Shown here one piece after another: positions 1 to 11,720 of a stretch of DNA of 64,000 bases. Source of the stretch: Tolypeutes matacus (lineage: Eukaryota; Chordata; Mammalia; Cingulata; Chlamyphoridae); assembly GCA_026826555.1 (NCBI GenBank), contig JAKSZT010054568.1, positions 11,271,641 through 11,335,640 on the forward strand, given 5' to 3'. The notes under the pieces were generated by a model. That model had not been told where the DNA came from and did no database searches. It saw only the letters and a program-made list of their open reading frames with translations. Both the position numbers and the translations under genes were made by a program. Positions within the stretch are counted from its first letter, which is position 1; every line of letters starts with the position of its first letter.

Positions 1-1388
1 CAAGGAACTCACAGCTTTTATATTCCCATTCCCGAGTTCTCACCCTGACATAGAGAGAGAGTAATTGTTGGTTCCATGGGTATGAACAACTAAATGAGAA
101 GTTATGGTTTCTCCAACTCCCCGCTAGAAAAGAGGATCACCTTTACTGCGAACTTCACACATTTGAAAGCCTGCACACGGTAATGCGTTCAGGAACAGCT
201 TTGCACGGCCAGGGAAGTCAGCATTTGCAGATGATTCTCCTTGCTCCTTAGCTTTCCATGGTCACACATGGAGTCTGTGTGGACTTTATAACATCTTTGT
301 CCTCTCCCCAAAACACAAGGCTCGAAGACGCTCAGCACCGAGCCACTCAGTGGTTTACCAGAACTTCTGGTGTTTGCCGGGCGTCCTCTCTTCTGGGGCC
401 TCTGCTTCTGACGGCGACGTTCATTCAGTGTTGACCTTCGTGATCCTCCCAGTGGGGAAGATACGCAGGCCGTGGCCCCGGCATTTCAAGGACACATGGG
501 TTTACACGCTCTGTTCCTCAGAAAATTGTCCTCTTTGGAAACAGGGTGACAAAATGAAGTCATCCCAATTAATACTGCTTAAGTATTTGAATCATATACG
601 TGACCTCAATTTTGATTCATAGTATCCTTTGCGAGAAATATAATTAGCACCATCAGTTTTGTTAAGAAAACCAAGAGCTTGTGTGACTTGTCCAAGTGTG
701 CGCAGCTTGTAAAAGCTAAAGCTGAGTATAGCTCGTTTGCCCATAAGTGCTATTGAAAAATGAACTATAGTCTCTCTTCTGCTTGCATTATCAGACACAC
801 CCATATTCATTGAGCGCTAGGTTAGAAATTTAGCAGTCTAATCTTGGTTAAAGAAAAGAAAGCGTACCCAAATTGTCCATGAAACTGAAGTAAGTTATCT
901 GTGGTCTGAAGTACATTGGAAATGAAAGTCCCCAAAGTTGCCATAGGTCTGCTTGAGAACTCTGGGTATCATCTCCCTGTGACGAGGCCCTCAAATGGAT
1001 GTATGGGTGAAGCATGTCCTAATTATGGGGACTGTGTTGCCAAGATTCCCAAGATTGAAACTTTAGAGGTTTTAGGAACAGTGATAAGTAACTCTGGCAG
1101 AGAAAATCACGTTTCGGCAAAGAAACAATCTGAGTCCTTTACCTAAAGATCTGGCCTTTGTTCCTGTGTCTGTGGCAGATGTGGGTGGCCGTGGTGGGAA
1201 AGAGCAAGTGGCATGGCGGGGGCAGCACAGGTTCGCGTCAGCGCCGGCTCTCCCGTGTTGGCAGACTGGGAGCCAGGGGTCGGGTGCGTGGAAACACCTG
1301 GTACACGGAGGAAGGTGAGGATAAGCCAGTCCCAGGGAGAGGAGGTGTAGGTTGGTACGTGACGAGTGAAGTTCAAGAATGCTCACTA

Positions 1389-1405
1389 TTTTTTTTTTTT
1401 TTTTT
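1389..1405. repeat. Poly(T) tract, T17
   Basis: This is an uninterrupted run of 17 T. It could be the tail of a reverse-strand retroposon, but the bases to its right do not resemble the SINEs found elsewhere in the window, so I list it only as a homopolymer. Confidence 0.9.
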
Positions 1406-1741
1406 CCTCTTCTATTCCAAGAAGGGGTATTTGAGGGAAAAATGCTCTGATGTTCCCAAGATTCCCTTAAGCTTCAATGAAAGTAATGCCAGCCTGAGGA
1501 AGAAGGACCAACAAATCTTAGCTTGTCAGGCAAAGTAAAATGCCAGAAAAGCTTTAAATGACTGCATTTGAATGAAAATATTAAACAAAAAAAACATGAC
1601 AGAAACAATTCCACAGGGAATTGATTTTTCCCATCAAGGATCCAAATTCTACGGGCTACCTCTCCAGTTCCTCCATAATTGTGGTAAACACTTTTCCCTG
1701 AAGTCCTGTAATCTTAGGGCCGATGAGGTCCTGCTGCTGCT

Positions 1742-1771
1742 GGGGTGGGGGGAGGGAGGGGGAGGGGAGGG
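1742..1771 (+). repeat. G-rich low-complexity tract with G-quadruplex potential
   Basis: There are six runs of three to six G, each separated by a single T or A. This satisfies the usual G-quadruplex pattern of four runs of at least three G with short loops. No promoter or gene is visible next to it. Confidence 0.7.
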
Positions 1772-2499
1772 CCACGCAAGTCCCAGTCCCGCTGGAGCCA
1801 CAGCACACAGACTCTTAGCAGCGCTGCCCCTGGGCCCTTCTCAAGACGCCTGAGCCAGGACCAGCACAAAACTGAAGGAGGTGCCGAAAAAACCCCGAGC
1901 CTGAATGACTGCAATACTGTGAAACATCAGAGTGGCATGCTTCGGCCCACATACCGGCAAATCGTTTAGAAAATAAAGTTTTACTGGAACAAGGGCCTGG
2001 AGTAGGGTGAGGCAATCGAGGCAGATTTATGCAACTCGAAGGTGGATCTTGTCTTCATTTAATCATCTGCTATTTTGTCAGATGATGGCTTTTTTGCATT
2101 GAATTTTATGTTTTAAAATTTTTGCATTAAGTATTATTTATATTGATTACTAATATCAATAAAAATTTGGTACTTCCTTAAATTTTGTGCTCAGATGCCT
2201 CACCTCACCCTAATCATGGGTTTCTGATATTTGGGGCCCATTGAATTTTGAACAGAATATATACTTAAAGAGTTGGTAACTCACAGCCTAGAGTGTGAGC
2301 AGGGACATCGTGCTCTGGAAGGAAGGGAGGGAGGCAGGATGGCTTTCCTCCCAGCCTGGGGCAAAGCCTACCTTTTCCAGCAGCCAGTGTTGATTTCCTT
2401 ACTTCATTCATTCCCAAAAGCCCGAAGTCGAGTGTTAAGGGGCTGGCCTGGTGCTTTGCCCTGGCTCCGGCATCCAATAGCTGTACGTCTGAGAAAGCT

Positions 2500-2645
2500 G
2501 TCTTTATTTCCCTGAACCCCAGTTCCCGCATCTGTAGATGAGGATAATCTGAGTGCCTATTTCACGGGGCCTTGGCGGTAATGAACGAATGCAGTGCGCA
2601 TGCAGGCCGCAGGCTCAGCCCAGGTCCCAGCAAGCTCTCCTAAGT
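2500..2645 (+). repeat. MIR SINE fragment
   Basis: This matches the second half of the mammalian MIR: the 'cagtt-ccc-catctgta-atgagg-ataat' core, then the 'tgcctatttca-ggg-cctt' block and the decayed 3' part. It is old and strongly diverged. Confidence 0.7.
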
Positions 2646-3699
2646 GTGAACTACTGCATTCCTCGGCCTTGACGCTGCCGACGTATTCTGGGTTTATTAG
2701 TGATATTTTCCCTATGCCACGACTTAGCATTCCATCGTCTATTACACGGTCTATTTAAATATGTTTGCCTTGCATTTGTGTTTTCTGCTCTACGTTAAAT
2801 CATATTTTACATTGTCTTTTTACCATCTCAGCGTGTATCTATTGACCTAGAAGCAAGGAACCAGGTCTTTAGCCCTGCTGTGTCCTGGGCTTGGCTTTTA
2901 TGATTCAGAATAATCTAAATTTTATTCTGAGAGCGCTGTTTCCAGCAGAAGCGGCCTTGCTATCCCTTCCCACTTGCTGCTTTACCCAGTCTTCACGACC
3001 GTCCTGTGGGTTTTGTGGGTTGGAGACCTGGGAACGCGGGACCCTGAGCTGCCCACGGTCCCCTTGAATACAGGTCAACAGCTGCTTAGTCCAGTTGTGA
3101 TTCCTGCCTGAACCGCTTGCTTAGTTTTAATTCCTCACCTGAATCACTCCAACTCCCAGGGTGTGAGCACAGCACATGAGCCCACTTGGGTTTAATTAAC
3201 GATCATTTTATTTCCCTCGAGACTCGGCCAGGCATCAACACGGCTTCCGAGAAGACTTTGCTGATATGTTCAAGCTGGGTTAGGCACTGCCGTACTGTCA
3301 CGCGCCCTTGCGATGTCGACACGCATTAGGCTGTGTAACCGTCTTGCCTCAGTGCTGCCGGGCTCTGTTAGAACCCAGTTTTACCCACTTCTGTGTCTCC
3401 TGTGGCAGTGGGCAGGTGTCACATAGTGCGGATTGCGTGAGCAGGTCGAGGCAACCAGGTGCTACAACAAGAAGTGAGGCTGGGCTGTTGGTTTACTGAG
3501 CCTGGATCCTGCATTGACCAGAAGCATTTCTTTTTCTGAATTTGTTCTGCAATTTATCCTCCTAGGCACTCGCATAAAAAGCATAAAGAGGAATATTGAT
3601 TTAAATCCACCCCTTCTCCCCACTTTTACATATTGAACGGTCACATATTTTTGACATATGAAGAATTTCAAAACGTGAATGTGTTTTCAGAGGGTAGAG
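2646..3699. other. Unique intergenic sequence
   Basis: Nothing was recognised with confidence. A short piece near 2,980-3,065 weakly resembles a reverse MIR, but the match is too poor to call. Confidence 0.5.
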
Positions 3700-4110
3700 T
3701 CAGACAAAGCAGGGGATTTTGCTTTCTTTGAACTAGCAATTCTACTTCCTGGATTTAAACATAAGAACAGAATCAGGGATATTTCTATGCACTTTTGTAA
3801 TTTTTTTGCATTTTCATCTATAATAGTTAACAATGTACATGAAATATGAATACCTTTACCTGTAGCAACATTTCCAGTACTTTCCACTATATCCAGGTGA
3901 AGGTAGACAAGGCAACGATGAAAATGGCGTCAGCAGTGCCCGCCTCCAAGGGAGGCTGCACATACAGGTGTTTCTAGGTGACTCAGGGGCTTTCCAAGAG
4001 AAGGCAGGTGTTCACTGACTTTTTAATATTTCTATGTGTTCAATGTCTTGTGATTGCCTTAAAAAATAAACAGTAATAGCTTTTGTAAAATTAATAAACT
4101 ATTTGTTGTT
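3700..4110 (+). mobile_element. Old L1 3' end fragment (L1ME-like)
   Basis: The sequence follows the ancient L1 3' UTR pattern: a 'gcaattctacttcctgg' block, an 'atttataatagttaa'-like block, then a T/A-rich tail ending near 'aaataaac'. It contains no coding potential. A similar fragment lies at about 4,975-5,640, so both probably derive from the same old subfamily. Confidence 0.5.
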
Positions 4111-4974
4111 GCTTTACTCTGTGTTTGTTATTGCCTAGGACATTATTTCATATTCAGCGTTTAAAGAGTCTGGTATTTGGTAGCTATTCGGTAACATTTT
4201 CCAGGTGGGACACACGTGCTGTGTTAGGATCTCAGGACGAACACGTAAGCAGGCGTCTCCACGCACTCCACTGAGTGTTTCCTCCCGTAGCTGCGAATTG
4301 AGGTGGTGAGAGGAGGTGAATGCTAGACTTACTTTCTGTCACGAGACTTTTCATTGTTATGATCATTAGTCCTATGATGATATAAGTGCGTACATTTGCT
4401 GTGGAGGAAACAGGGCCTGTGAGGAAAGCATTCACCTCTAGAGTAAGATAAGCCTCTCCGAGGCCCCAGGCAGGACGTCAGGTGGCAAATAAAGTTGGGG
4501 GAGAAATTTCAAAGCGGATTAGGAGCTCCGAAAGTTCAACTTCGGTATATTTATGCCTATTCTGACTTAAGTCCTTATCTCCTGAACAAATGGATTTTTG
4601 AAAAATGAACTCTGTCGCAGATGAGGCTGTCCCTGGCCAATCCCCAGGAGAAATGTGATTTACGGAAATTAAATTTCTTCCACTTTGTAAATTGAACAAG
4701 CCAGGATCCTCGGCCCTGTCTCTCTCATCCCATGCTGGAGTGAAATGAAGACCCAACTCTAATTGGCAATTAGTAACTTCAGATTCCATTACAGAAGCCT
4801 GGGTGCACATTCATCTTCACGGAAACTTCCTGGGGAAAGAGCCGGCCTGTCACGGCGTACACGGAGAAGACCCGGGTTCTTCCGTCTACCAGCTTCTCCA
4901 CTGGGGGCTTGGTTAGAGCTACAAAGTCCTCCATATCTATTAATATATATATATAAATAAAAAATTTGAGAAAC
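4111..4974. other. Unique intergenic sequence
   Basis: No repeat or gene was recognised. Opposite-strand open frames of 110 and 65 codons overlap here without any family motif. Confidence 0.5.
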
Positions 4975-5640
4975 GGGAGAGAGAAATGGAAAAATGATAC
5001 GATAAATAAATGCTCACTCTGATTAATCAGAAAAATGCATATTAGGAAAATGATATGTCATTTCCACCCCATGAACTTGCACACATTTTTAAAAAAATGG
5101 TGACAACCAGTTTCGGCAGGAATCTAGGAAGTTCCACACTCATAAGCCTTTTCGTTGTATTTGGAAATAGGAACAATGACTATAAGTATGTGTGTATCCT
5201 TTGAAATAGTAATTCTACTCTGAGGAATAAAAAATGAGAAAGTAATTAAGGGTGTGAACCTAGATGGAAGTAAATATTTTGTTTTTCACATTTTCAGTTA
5301 TAAAAGTTAAAAATAGGAAACAGCATAAATATTAAAAATACGGAACTATGAAACGCAATAGTTAACGAAGTGCGAAGCTGAAGGACGACACAGTCATTAA
5401 GATGGCGTCATGGGTGAATACTGATGTGGGGTTATAGAAACAGACCTTTCCAGGTGATTTCAGTGGTTTCCTCTGAGATGTCACCCTTTGTGTTATTATG
5501 CTTTCAGTATTCTGTAATGTTCTACAACGAGAAACTGTTGTTTTGTAGTAGTGAAAACATTCAATATGTACATAAAAGACAGAATGAAAATATTTTTGAT
5601 AGCAATCACAACTTTTAAAAATACTTAACCTTGAAAGATT
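4975..5640 (+). mobile_element. Old L1 3' end fragment (L1ME-like)
   Basis: The typical blocks appear in order: 'gaaatagtaattctactctg', 'ggaataaaaaatgagaaag', and a 'cagttataaaagttaaaaat' piece corresponding to the usual 'attatttataatagcaaaaattgg' stretch. An AT-rich tail follows. It is non-coding and diverged. Confidence 0.6.
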
Positions 5641-6689
5641 TGAATGGAGACATTTTGAGGCAAACTGTAAAAATTTACCTAAGGACAAAAAGGCTTAGAG
5701 TCCTATCATAACCTTTGATGGCAATTGTACAGCATCAATTCTTCCCCAATTAATGTCTGTATTATTAAGTATCCAGTGAGCATTAGTTGGCCTGGCCGGG
5801 GGTGGCTGGGGGTAGGGGTGCAACCTAGAAGGAATGGTCTCCATGAGGTGTTTTCCATGGAAAGTAAAAAGCCTGCACAATTTAAACACAGAAGTATAGA
5901 CGGGAATCCTTCCCTCGGCAGCGGCGGCCCCGTGAAGTCACCTCGGCTGGCCCAGTGTGACGCGAGGGCTGTGGCAGTTTCGTCAGTGTCATCGCTGGGA
6001 CAGGCAGGAGCATGAGCTGTGGCCACGGAGAGCCCTGGAGGGAGGAGGAGCCAGGCGATTCTGGCATCTTTTGAATCCAGCCCTCCTCCTCCTTCTCCCA
6101 CATCCTCGTCTTCACTCAGGCTGTGAGGCACTCTCTCCCATGGCCCGTGCCATGTAGTAATTTACAATTATTCTGAGTTATGAATTTGAAGAAAGCTCTG
6201 TAATGCTGGGTCTCATCTGGAAGGTGCTTTGTTGCTGTCAGTTCATTGACAGGGAAATGTTTTAAATGTTGGTCTCTGTGGGAAAATGTCCGTCTTGTGA
6301 GGAAACAAAACTTCAGGACAATTTTAAAAGGTGGATCAAAAGTGAATAACTTCTGGTCACGTGAGAAGATGTACAGAAAAGGGGTGAATTGTTAAGCTGT
6401 AATTCCTGAGAAGGCTGCCATATTGTTATTCTTTAGGATTTCCAAAAACCTGGGGCTAGGAATAGCGCACGTGGATGTCGCCAGTAGTGGAGGGCAATGG
6501 GCTCTTTAGCAAAGCATGGGCGTTTAGGCCTTTATCTCGTACTGTACTTCAGGCAAAAAAATTCAGATTTATTACAGAGCTCTATTGTGAAAGAGTAAGT
6601 AAGGAGAAATCACTCAGAAAAATTAGGAGAATATTTAATTGGCCTTAAAGGATAGGTTCTTTGTTAAACAAATAGCATTATAAGGAAGA
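5641..6689. other. Unique intergenic sequence
   Basis: No gene or repeat was identified. The part at about 5,930-6,120 is more GC-rich and carries overlapping open frames on both strands (up to 141 codons, minus strand) that show no recognisable domain. Confidence 0.5.
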
Positions 6690-7310
6690 AACTGGACACA
6701 AGCTATGAACATTTCTGCAAAGAACTAACATCCTAATTTTAAAACAGGGTAATTTTATGAATGGAGTTCACAAAAGAAAACTTCAGCCATATGTGTAATC
6801 AAAGAAATAAAAAATAAAGCCATCAAATAATTAGCAAAAAACCCCCCACTAACAACAGCAAATATCTAAATCTGCTACAGCCCAGATGAGAAAACTCCCA
6901 CATGCAGCTGAGAAGATTAAAAATTAGCATGACTTCCTGGAAATAAAAATGCTTTTCATGTATAAAGAACCTGCAACAAGATCACACATTTTGAGCCACT
7001 TCCAGGAGTCTATTCTAAGGAAATGATCAAAGATACAATCAAAGATTTGTGTGTAAAGATCTCTCACTTATTATTTATAATTATGAAAATCTGGAAGCAA
7101 CCACACTGTCCAAAAGTAGAAGCTTTGAGTAAATAAATTTTGGCACACTGTGAGTGTAAATTATGCCATCATTAATGTCGTTTTTCACTGAATATTTAAA
7201 ATCATGGTAACATACTGATAGTGCTAAATGGAAAAGAAGAGAGCTGCGAAAGCTGGAGGTATAGCCCATTTTGTAAGTATAAAAATGAGTGTTTGCTCTC
7301 AGTGTTTTCC
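6690..7310 (+). mobile_element. Old L1 3' end fragment (L1ME-like)
   Basis: Recognisable 3' UTR blocks include 'ggagtctattctaaggaaat', 'tcacttattatttataatta', 'aaatctggaagcaaccac', and the 'aaataaattttggcacactg' block that corresponds to 'aaataaattatggtacatcc' in old L1s. It is non-coding. Confidence 0.65.
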
Positions 7311-7329
7311 ACCAGCTGGCGTTGATGGC

Positions 7330-7450
7330 TGTGTCCGCAGGGCTCAGATTCCAGGCCTGAATCCCAACTGGCTCCACCCGGGTGGCCTCGGCCAGGCCCT
7401 GCCCCTCTCGGTGCCTCCTGAACCGCTTCTGTAAAGTGGTTTCATCCAAT
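7330..7450 (+). repeat. MIR SINE fragment
   Basis: This resembles the 5' and central MIR ('gggctcagattccaggcctg', then the 'ggcctcggccaggcc' and 'cctcctgaaccgcttctgtaaa' equivalents of the 'gaccttgggcaagt / cctcagtttcctcatctgtaaa' blocks). It is old and diverged. Confidence 0.55.
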
Positions 7451-7800
7451 TAAGAGGCCTGGCCTTTCCTTGGGGAAGAAGGACTTGTACCTCCCAAAGC
7501 CTCTCTGGGACCTGATCAGCCCAATGTACAGATGAGAAACCTAAGGACAGAAAGAAAATGGGCCTCAGCCAAGCCCTGTGGCCACTGAGAAGAGGCTGCA
7601 CTCGTGGCTGGTTCCCCAAACCAAGGCGGGCTCCACGACTGAGGCTTTTGTGTTAGTTTCTGGATTTGCTTCACATCTCCTTGTCTCCTTTTGCTTCTGC
7701 CCCTGTACTTGCCCCTACCCCACCTCAGGCCCTGCTTTCCAGCACTCTCCTGGTCCTACCTCAGACGGGGACCCTGGCCCTCCCGGCCTCGCCCACCTCC

Positions 7801-7982
7801 TCTCTCCCTGCACCCCTTGTCTCTCCCTGCACCCCCATCTCTCCCTGCACCCCCTGTCTCTCTCTCCATCTCCTTGTTCTCCCTGCACCTCCTGTCTCTC
7901 CCTGCACCTACTGTCTCTCCCTGCACCCCCCATCTCTCCCTGCATCCCCTGTCTCTCCCTACACCCTCTGTCTTTCCCTGCC
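7801..7982. repeat. Minisatellite, about 19-bp unit, roughly ten copies
   Basis: The array is built on a unit close to 'tctctccctgcaccccctg', with copies of 18-20 bp differing by a few substitutions. Because 19 is not a multiple of three, translation cycles through the same Ser/Leu/Pro-rich peptide in every frame. That explains the overlapping open frames on both strands here, which are not genes. Confidence 0.9.
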
Positions 7983-8424
7983 ACTGCAGCGGGCCCTGCC
8001 AGGCTGCCCCAGTGTCTCCCTGCAACTCCTGTTGCTTTCCCTGCTCTGCCCTAGGGACTCTGTTGTAGGGTCTTCTGTGGGAGACTGCCCTGAAATGGAG
8101 GCACCGCCCCTCTCTGGCAGCCTCTGTGGCTGGGATACGGCGATGAACAGGGACAATGACCAGGAACTCACCAGGGGTAAGATCAAAACTAGAGTTGAAT
8201 ACGATTTTGTTCCTATGAGATAGTACTTTTCAATGAATCTTATAAAATAGGTTCTCAGGTAAATGTACTTGCTGCATTAGTGAGTCAATATTTTAACAAC
8301 ACCTTCTAATTGTAGCCTTAAATTTGCTTACAGCTAAAATGTCAAATTCCTGGCCATACTGGGATAAAGATTGCATATAGATATCCTTACAAGTAAAGTG
8401 TTATTACATGGTGGTGGGAAAAAT
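7983..8424. other. Unique intergenic sequence
   Basis: No repeat or gene was recognised between the minisatellite and the LTR. The open frames running in from the array have no family features. Confidence 0.5.
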
Positions 8425-8872
8425 TAGAGCCCTCCAGAGGTGTCCAAAACCTAACCCCCATCCCTTGAGGATGTTAGGTGACGTGGCAAAATGGACTTTC
8501 TAGATGTAACTATCTAAGGGTATAGACGGCGGAGACTTTCCTGCATTATCCCAGGCAGGCATAATGCAATCATGAGGGACCTACTTGGAAGAGAGGGGAG
8601 AGTCAGAAAGAGAGGGATGGAGGTGCTAGGCTGGGGGGAAGGGCCCAGCCACAGTACATGGGAAGCATCTAGCAGCTGGAAAGGCCAGTCAACAGATTCT
8701 TCCTGGAGTCTCCAGAAGGAGCGCAGACCCTCTGCCACATTGAATTTAATTCAAGGAGAGCAACTGGGGCCTTTTTTCCCTCCCAGAATTGTAAGGAAAT
8801 TAATTTGTCTTGTTTTAAGCCACTTAGTTTGTGGTGATTTGATACAGTAGCATTAGGAAGTTAATATAAAAT
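8425..8872 (+). mobile_element. Solitary LTR relic, MLT1-like (MaLR)
   Basis: The order of blocks matches a MaLR-type LTR: 'gtccaaaacctaaccccca' near the 5' end, then a 'gcatgagggacc'-like centre and the 'ccagaattgtaaggaaatta' block. The terminal 'gttttaagccacttagtttg' and 'gatttgatacagtagcatta' blocks run into 'ttaatata'. No internal retroviral region is attached. The subfamily name is a recollection and is not certain. Confidence 0.65.
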
Positions 8873-9189
8873 CCAGGATTGAAATTGTACAGTTATTTGA
8901 ATTTTCCCTAAAGAAAAGCAGCTTTTTGGGGGGCCTTTGATACAAAAGTGTCACTAGGCAAGCATTACTAGACAACACATACTACAATATTTTTAATAAT
9001 GATAATATATAAGAGATACCCTAGATATTCCCTAAATTTTCTTAAGACAATATGCTTGTCAGATTTATGTGTCAACATTGCTAAGCATTCCTGAATTATC
9101 CTATCAAACACTAGGTATTTCTGTGAAGGTATTTTGCACTTGTGATCTATATATATTTTGTACACTTGACCTATATGTCTAAAATAAGT
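8873..9189. other. AT-rich intergenic sequence
   Basis: Nothing was recognised beyond general AT richness. Confidence 0.5.
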
Positions 9190-9523
9190 TCACTTTAAGT
9201 AAAAATTTGTGTCCCATATAATCTGGATGGGCCTGATTCAATGAGTTGAAAGTCCTCAAGAGCATAATTGAGCCCTGTCTGAAATAGAAGTTCTGACTAC
9301 AGAGCTTCAACTTTGGCCCACGAGTTCAAACCCACTTCCCTGATGACCCGTCCCGTGGATTTCAGGCTTGCCTAGTCAGCTCCACAATTCTATAAACCAA
9401 TTCTGTGCAATAATATCTTCTTTTCTCTCCATGTATCTCCCCCTTGACAGACCCACCTATATACACACACAAACACACATTTATTCTATTTCATTCTCTG
9501 GAAAACCCTAGCTAATGCAGATG
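9190..9523 (+). mobile_element. 5' LTR of an old MaLR/ERVL-type element
   Basis: A block resembling 'gatgggcctgattcaatgag' near the start and the ending 'ctggaaaaccctagctaatgca' fit a MaLR-type LTR. The bases immediately after the end ('tttgtactaagagtg') resemble the beginning of the MaLR internal region, so this is taken as the 5' LTR of the relic that follows. No clear 3' LTR was found. Confidence 0.5.
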
Positions 9524-11530
9524 TTTGTACTAAGAGTGATTTTAGAGGAACAGAATCTTAAGTATGAGTTTTATGAATTGATTCTGAACTTCCTGGAAAT
9601 GGTTATCTAATTTTCCTAGATTTAAAGGAACTAATAACCAATAACTCTATTCCCAGTGGTTGAGAGGGCATTGATGGTCCATGGTGTCATTTGGCAATAC
9701 AGAGACACAAAATATGACTACGGGATACTCCTAATCAAATATCTATAAAAAGTAGCTTGCTGGGTTACCATGAATTTGATACCATAAAACATTTAGTCAA
9801 ACTAAAGAGTATAACGAGATTGGCTTATTGCTCTTACTAGTATGTGGTATAAAAGGATTAGCTCCAATCTTTGAATTCTCTGCTCAGGTATCACAAATGA
9901 CCTGAAAGTTTCTGCATTTTCTGTGAAAGAAATGCTTTTCTCCTGTAGCCACAGGGCTGAAATTTCTCAAAACCAAACCCAGATTTTCAACTTGTGAGTG
10001 GCCAAATTACAATGCAAATTGAATTCCCAATCTCACAGAGTTTCTTCTCATTTCTCTTCAAAGGAAAGCAATGATTGTAAAGAATGGAGCCCTGAAAAGT
10101 AGAATGAGGATACATGGGAAGATCCTGATGAAGTTGTGGACATTGAAACCCTAAATTCTGCTGAGACTTTTTGCCAGTATAAAGAAGCCACTCTTCCACT
10201 CTTGCCTGAGAAGGTCAGCTCTGCTTTGCCAGAAGAAACTGGAATGGCCTCCATGAGGTAGGGTTCCTGCAGGCACTACTGGTTCTCCTGAGAATCTACC
10301 CTACCTCTCCTCTTTGTTTCTAGACCTATACCTGGACTCAAATTACAGCAGGACCTGAAGGGTGACATACAAAATGTGATCCAGGTGGGGCACCCTGCTT
10401 GCCAGTAGAACTCTATGAGTTTCCAATTTATGCAGGCAGAAGTTTGGGGAATATGTGTGGGAGTAGATCTTAAGGACATGAAATGGAGGAAAATAAAGCT
10501 GGATCAGGCAAATTTTTTGACATGGGTTCACTAAGCAGAGATTCTGGATCCAATGCTTTAGCTCAAGAGGCTCAAAGAGCTCTAACAGTTTGTTATGAGA
10601 AGGTATCAAAAGGCTTTGTGGAGATTGGAATGTTAGAGTGGATTTATCATGTAAGATATGCTCATCCAACTTGGCAGGGTCCTGAGGACATGTTTTTTAC
10701 TGGGACTATGAAAAATAAATATATGCAAGGAGCTCCAGCATCCTTGATGTGCTCTAAGGTAACTCTTCTCTTTAGGTCAGATATTACAATGGGAACTGAT
10801 ACCATTGAATTGGGTAGCTAAACACAATGGGGATAATTGGATCCTGGAGTGGCAGAAACCAAGCAGCATCACTTCATCGCCAAAGTCAAGGTGGGTATGG
10901 TTACCATAATGGACAGAGAATCAAAGCAGTAATGAGATCATTCTGACTCACTGAGACCTATGTGCTGCCTAGTTGATCAGGCATCCCTAGAAAAGAAGCA
11001 TATGGGTGGTCTGCCAGATATTAGAGGAAGAGTTCTATGTTGAGTGGATATAACTCTAATTTGGATCATCAAAATAGGGAGTAATGGCCCTTTGGTCAAT
11101 TCCCAGACTTGAGCCAGGTCAAAGAATTAGAACCCCTTGAGGAAAAGGGAAGCTGTGTCCCTCCAAAGATTTATACAGCTAATTTTTCTCCCAGCCTTGA
11201 CCAATGGGACTATGGTCAATTACTGTGTGTTGGAGAAAGGGAAATATTCAGACTTTTCAGGAGGTACTGGAAACTGGAAACTGACTCTAAACTGATGCTG
11301 ATTCCAGGTGCCCAAACATGACTGTGGTGTACTGATCAGAACAGGGGCTCATGGAGGTCATACGGTCAGTGGGGATTTCACTCAGCTCCATCCCACAGTG
11401 GGTCCACTGGGCCCCAAACTCATTCTGCACTCATTCCCTTAGTTCCTGAATGCATTATTAGAATGGACATATTCTACAACTGGCATAATCCCCACATTGA
11501 TTTTCCTGTTAGGATTTTGAGAGTAATTGC
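9524..11530 (+). mobile_element. Internal region of an endogenous retrovirus relic (MaLR/ERVL type)
   Basis: This stretch lies directly downstream of the LTR-like sequence. Its 3' third contains the recognisable 'ggccccaaactcattctgca' to 'gaatggacatattctacaac' block that I know from ERVL/MaLR internal sequences. Frames are broken by stops throughout. The longest remaining open stretch runs 10,483-10,821 on the plus strand (112 codons) without an identified domain. No capsid, protease or polymerase function can be supported, and the element is dead. Confidence 0.6.
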
Positions 11531-11720
11531 ATTGAATTCATAGATAAATTGGGGGCAGTTTTATAATTTAGGGAGCATATACAAGTTAAAGTGTATCTAT
11601 ATTTGTCAGTCTTCTTTAGTGTTTTATTGTCATTCTGACAGGCTTGAAAATTTTGTTATATGGTTTTTTATGACTCGTGACTATAGGAGGATTTTATTTT
11701 CATGTTTATATATTTTTGGA
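11505..11720 (-). mobile_element. L1 ORF2 fragment
   Basis: Read on the minus strand this matches the diverged 3' part of L1 ORF2. On the plus strand the tell-tale order is 'gttaggattttgagagtaat', 'tgcattgaattcatagataa' and 'attgggggcag'. It abuts the end of the retroviral relic. Confidence 0.6.

Larger units (their letters stand above)
1..2499. other. Unique intergenic sequence, no gene recognised
   Basis: I see no recognisable exon, RNA gene or well-preserved repeat here. Short open frames on both strands (76-141 codons or less) lack any family motif and overlap one another. Local features are a T17 run and a G-rich tract, listed separately. Some of this is probably repeat sequence too old to recognise by eye. 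Confidence 0.5.

Noticed and set aside
2980..3065. Possible reverse MIR
   Set aside because: Only a few scattered block matches were found; too diverged to support by eye.
5706..6131. 141-codon minus-strand open frame
   Set aside because: It overlaps several frames on both strands in a GC-rich patch; no recognisable domain.
7578..8223. Several overlapping open frames of 89-185 codons rich in Ser, Leu, Pro, Arg and Gly
   Set aside because: They are translations of the 19-bp minisatellite in successive frames and both strands.
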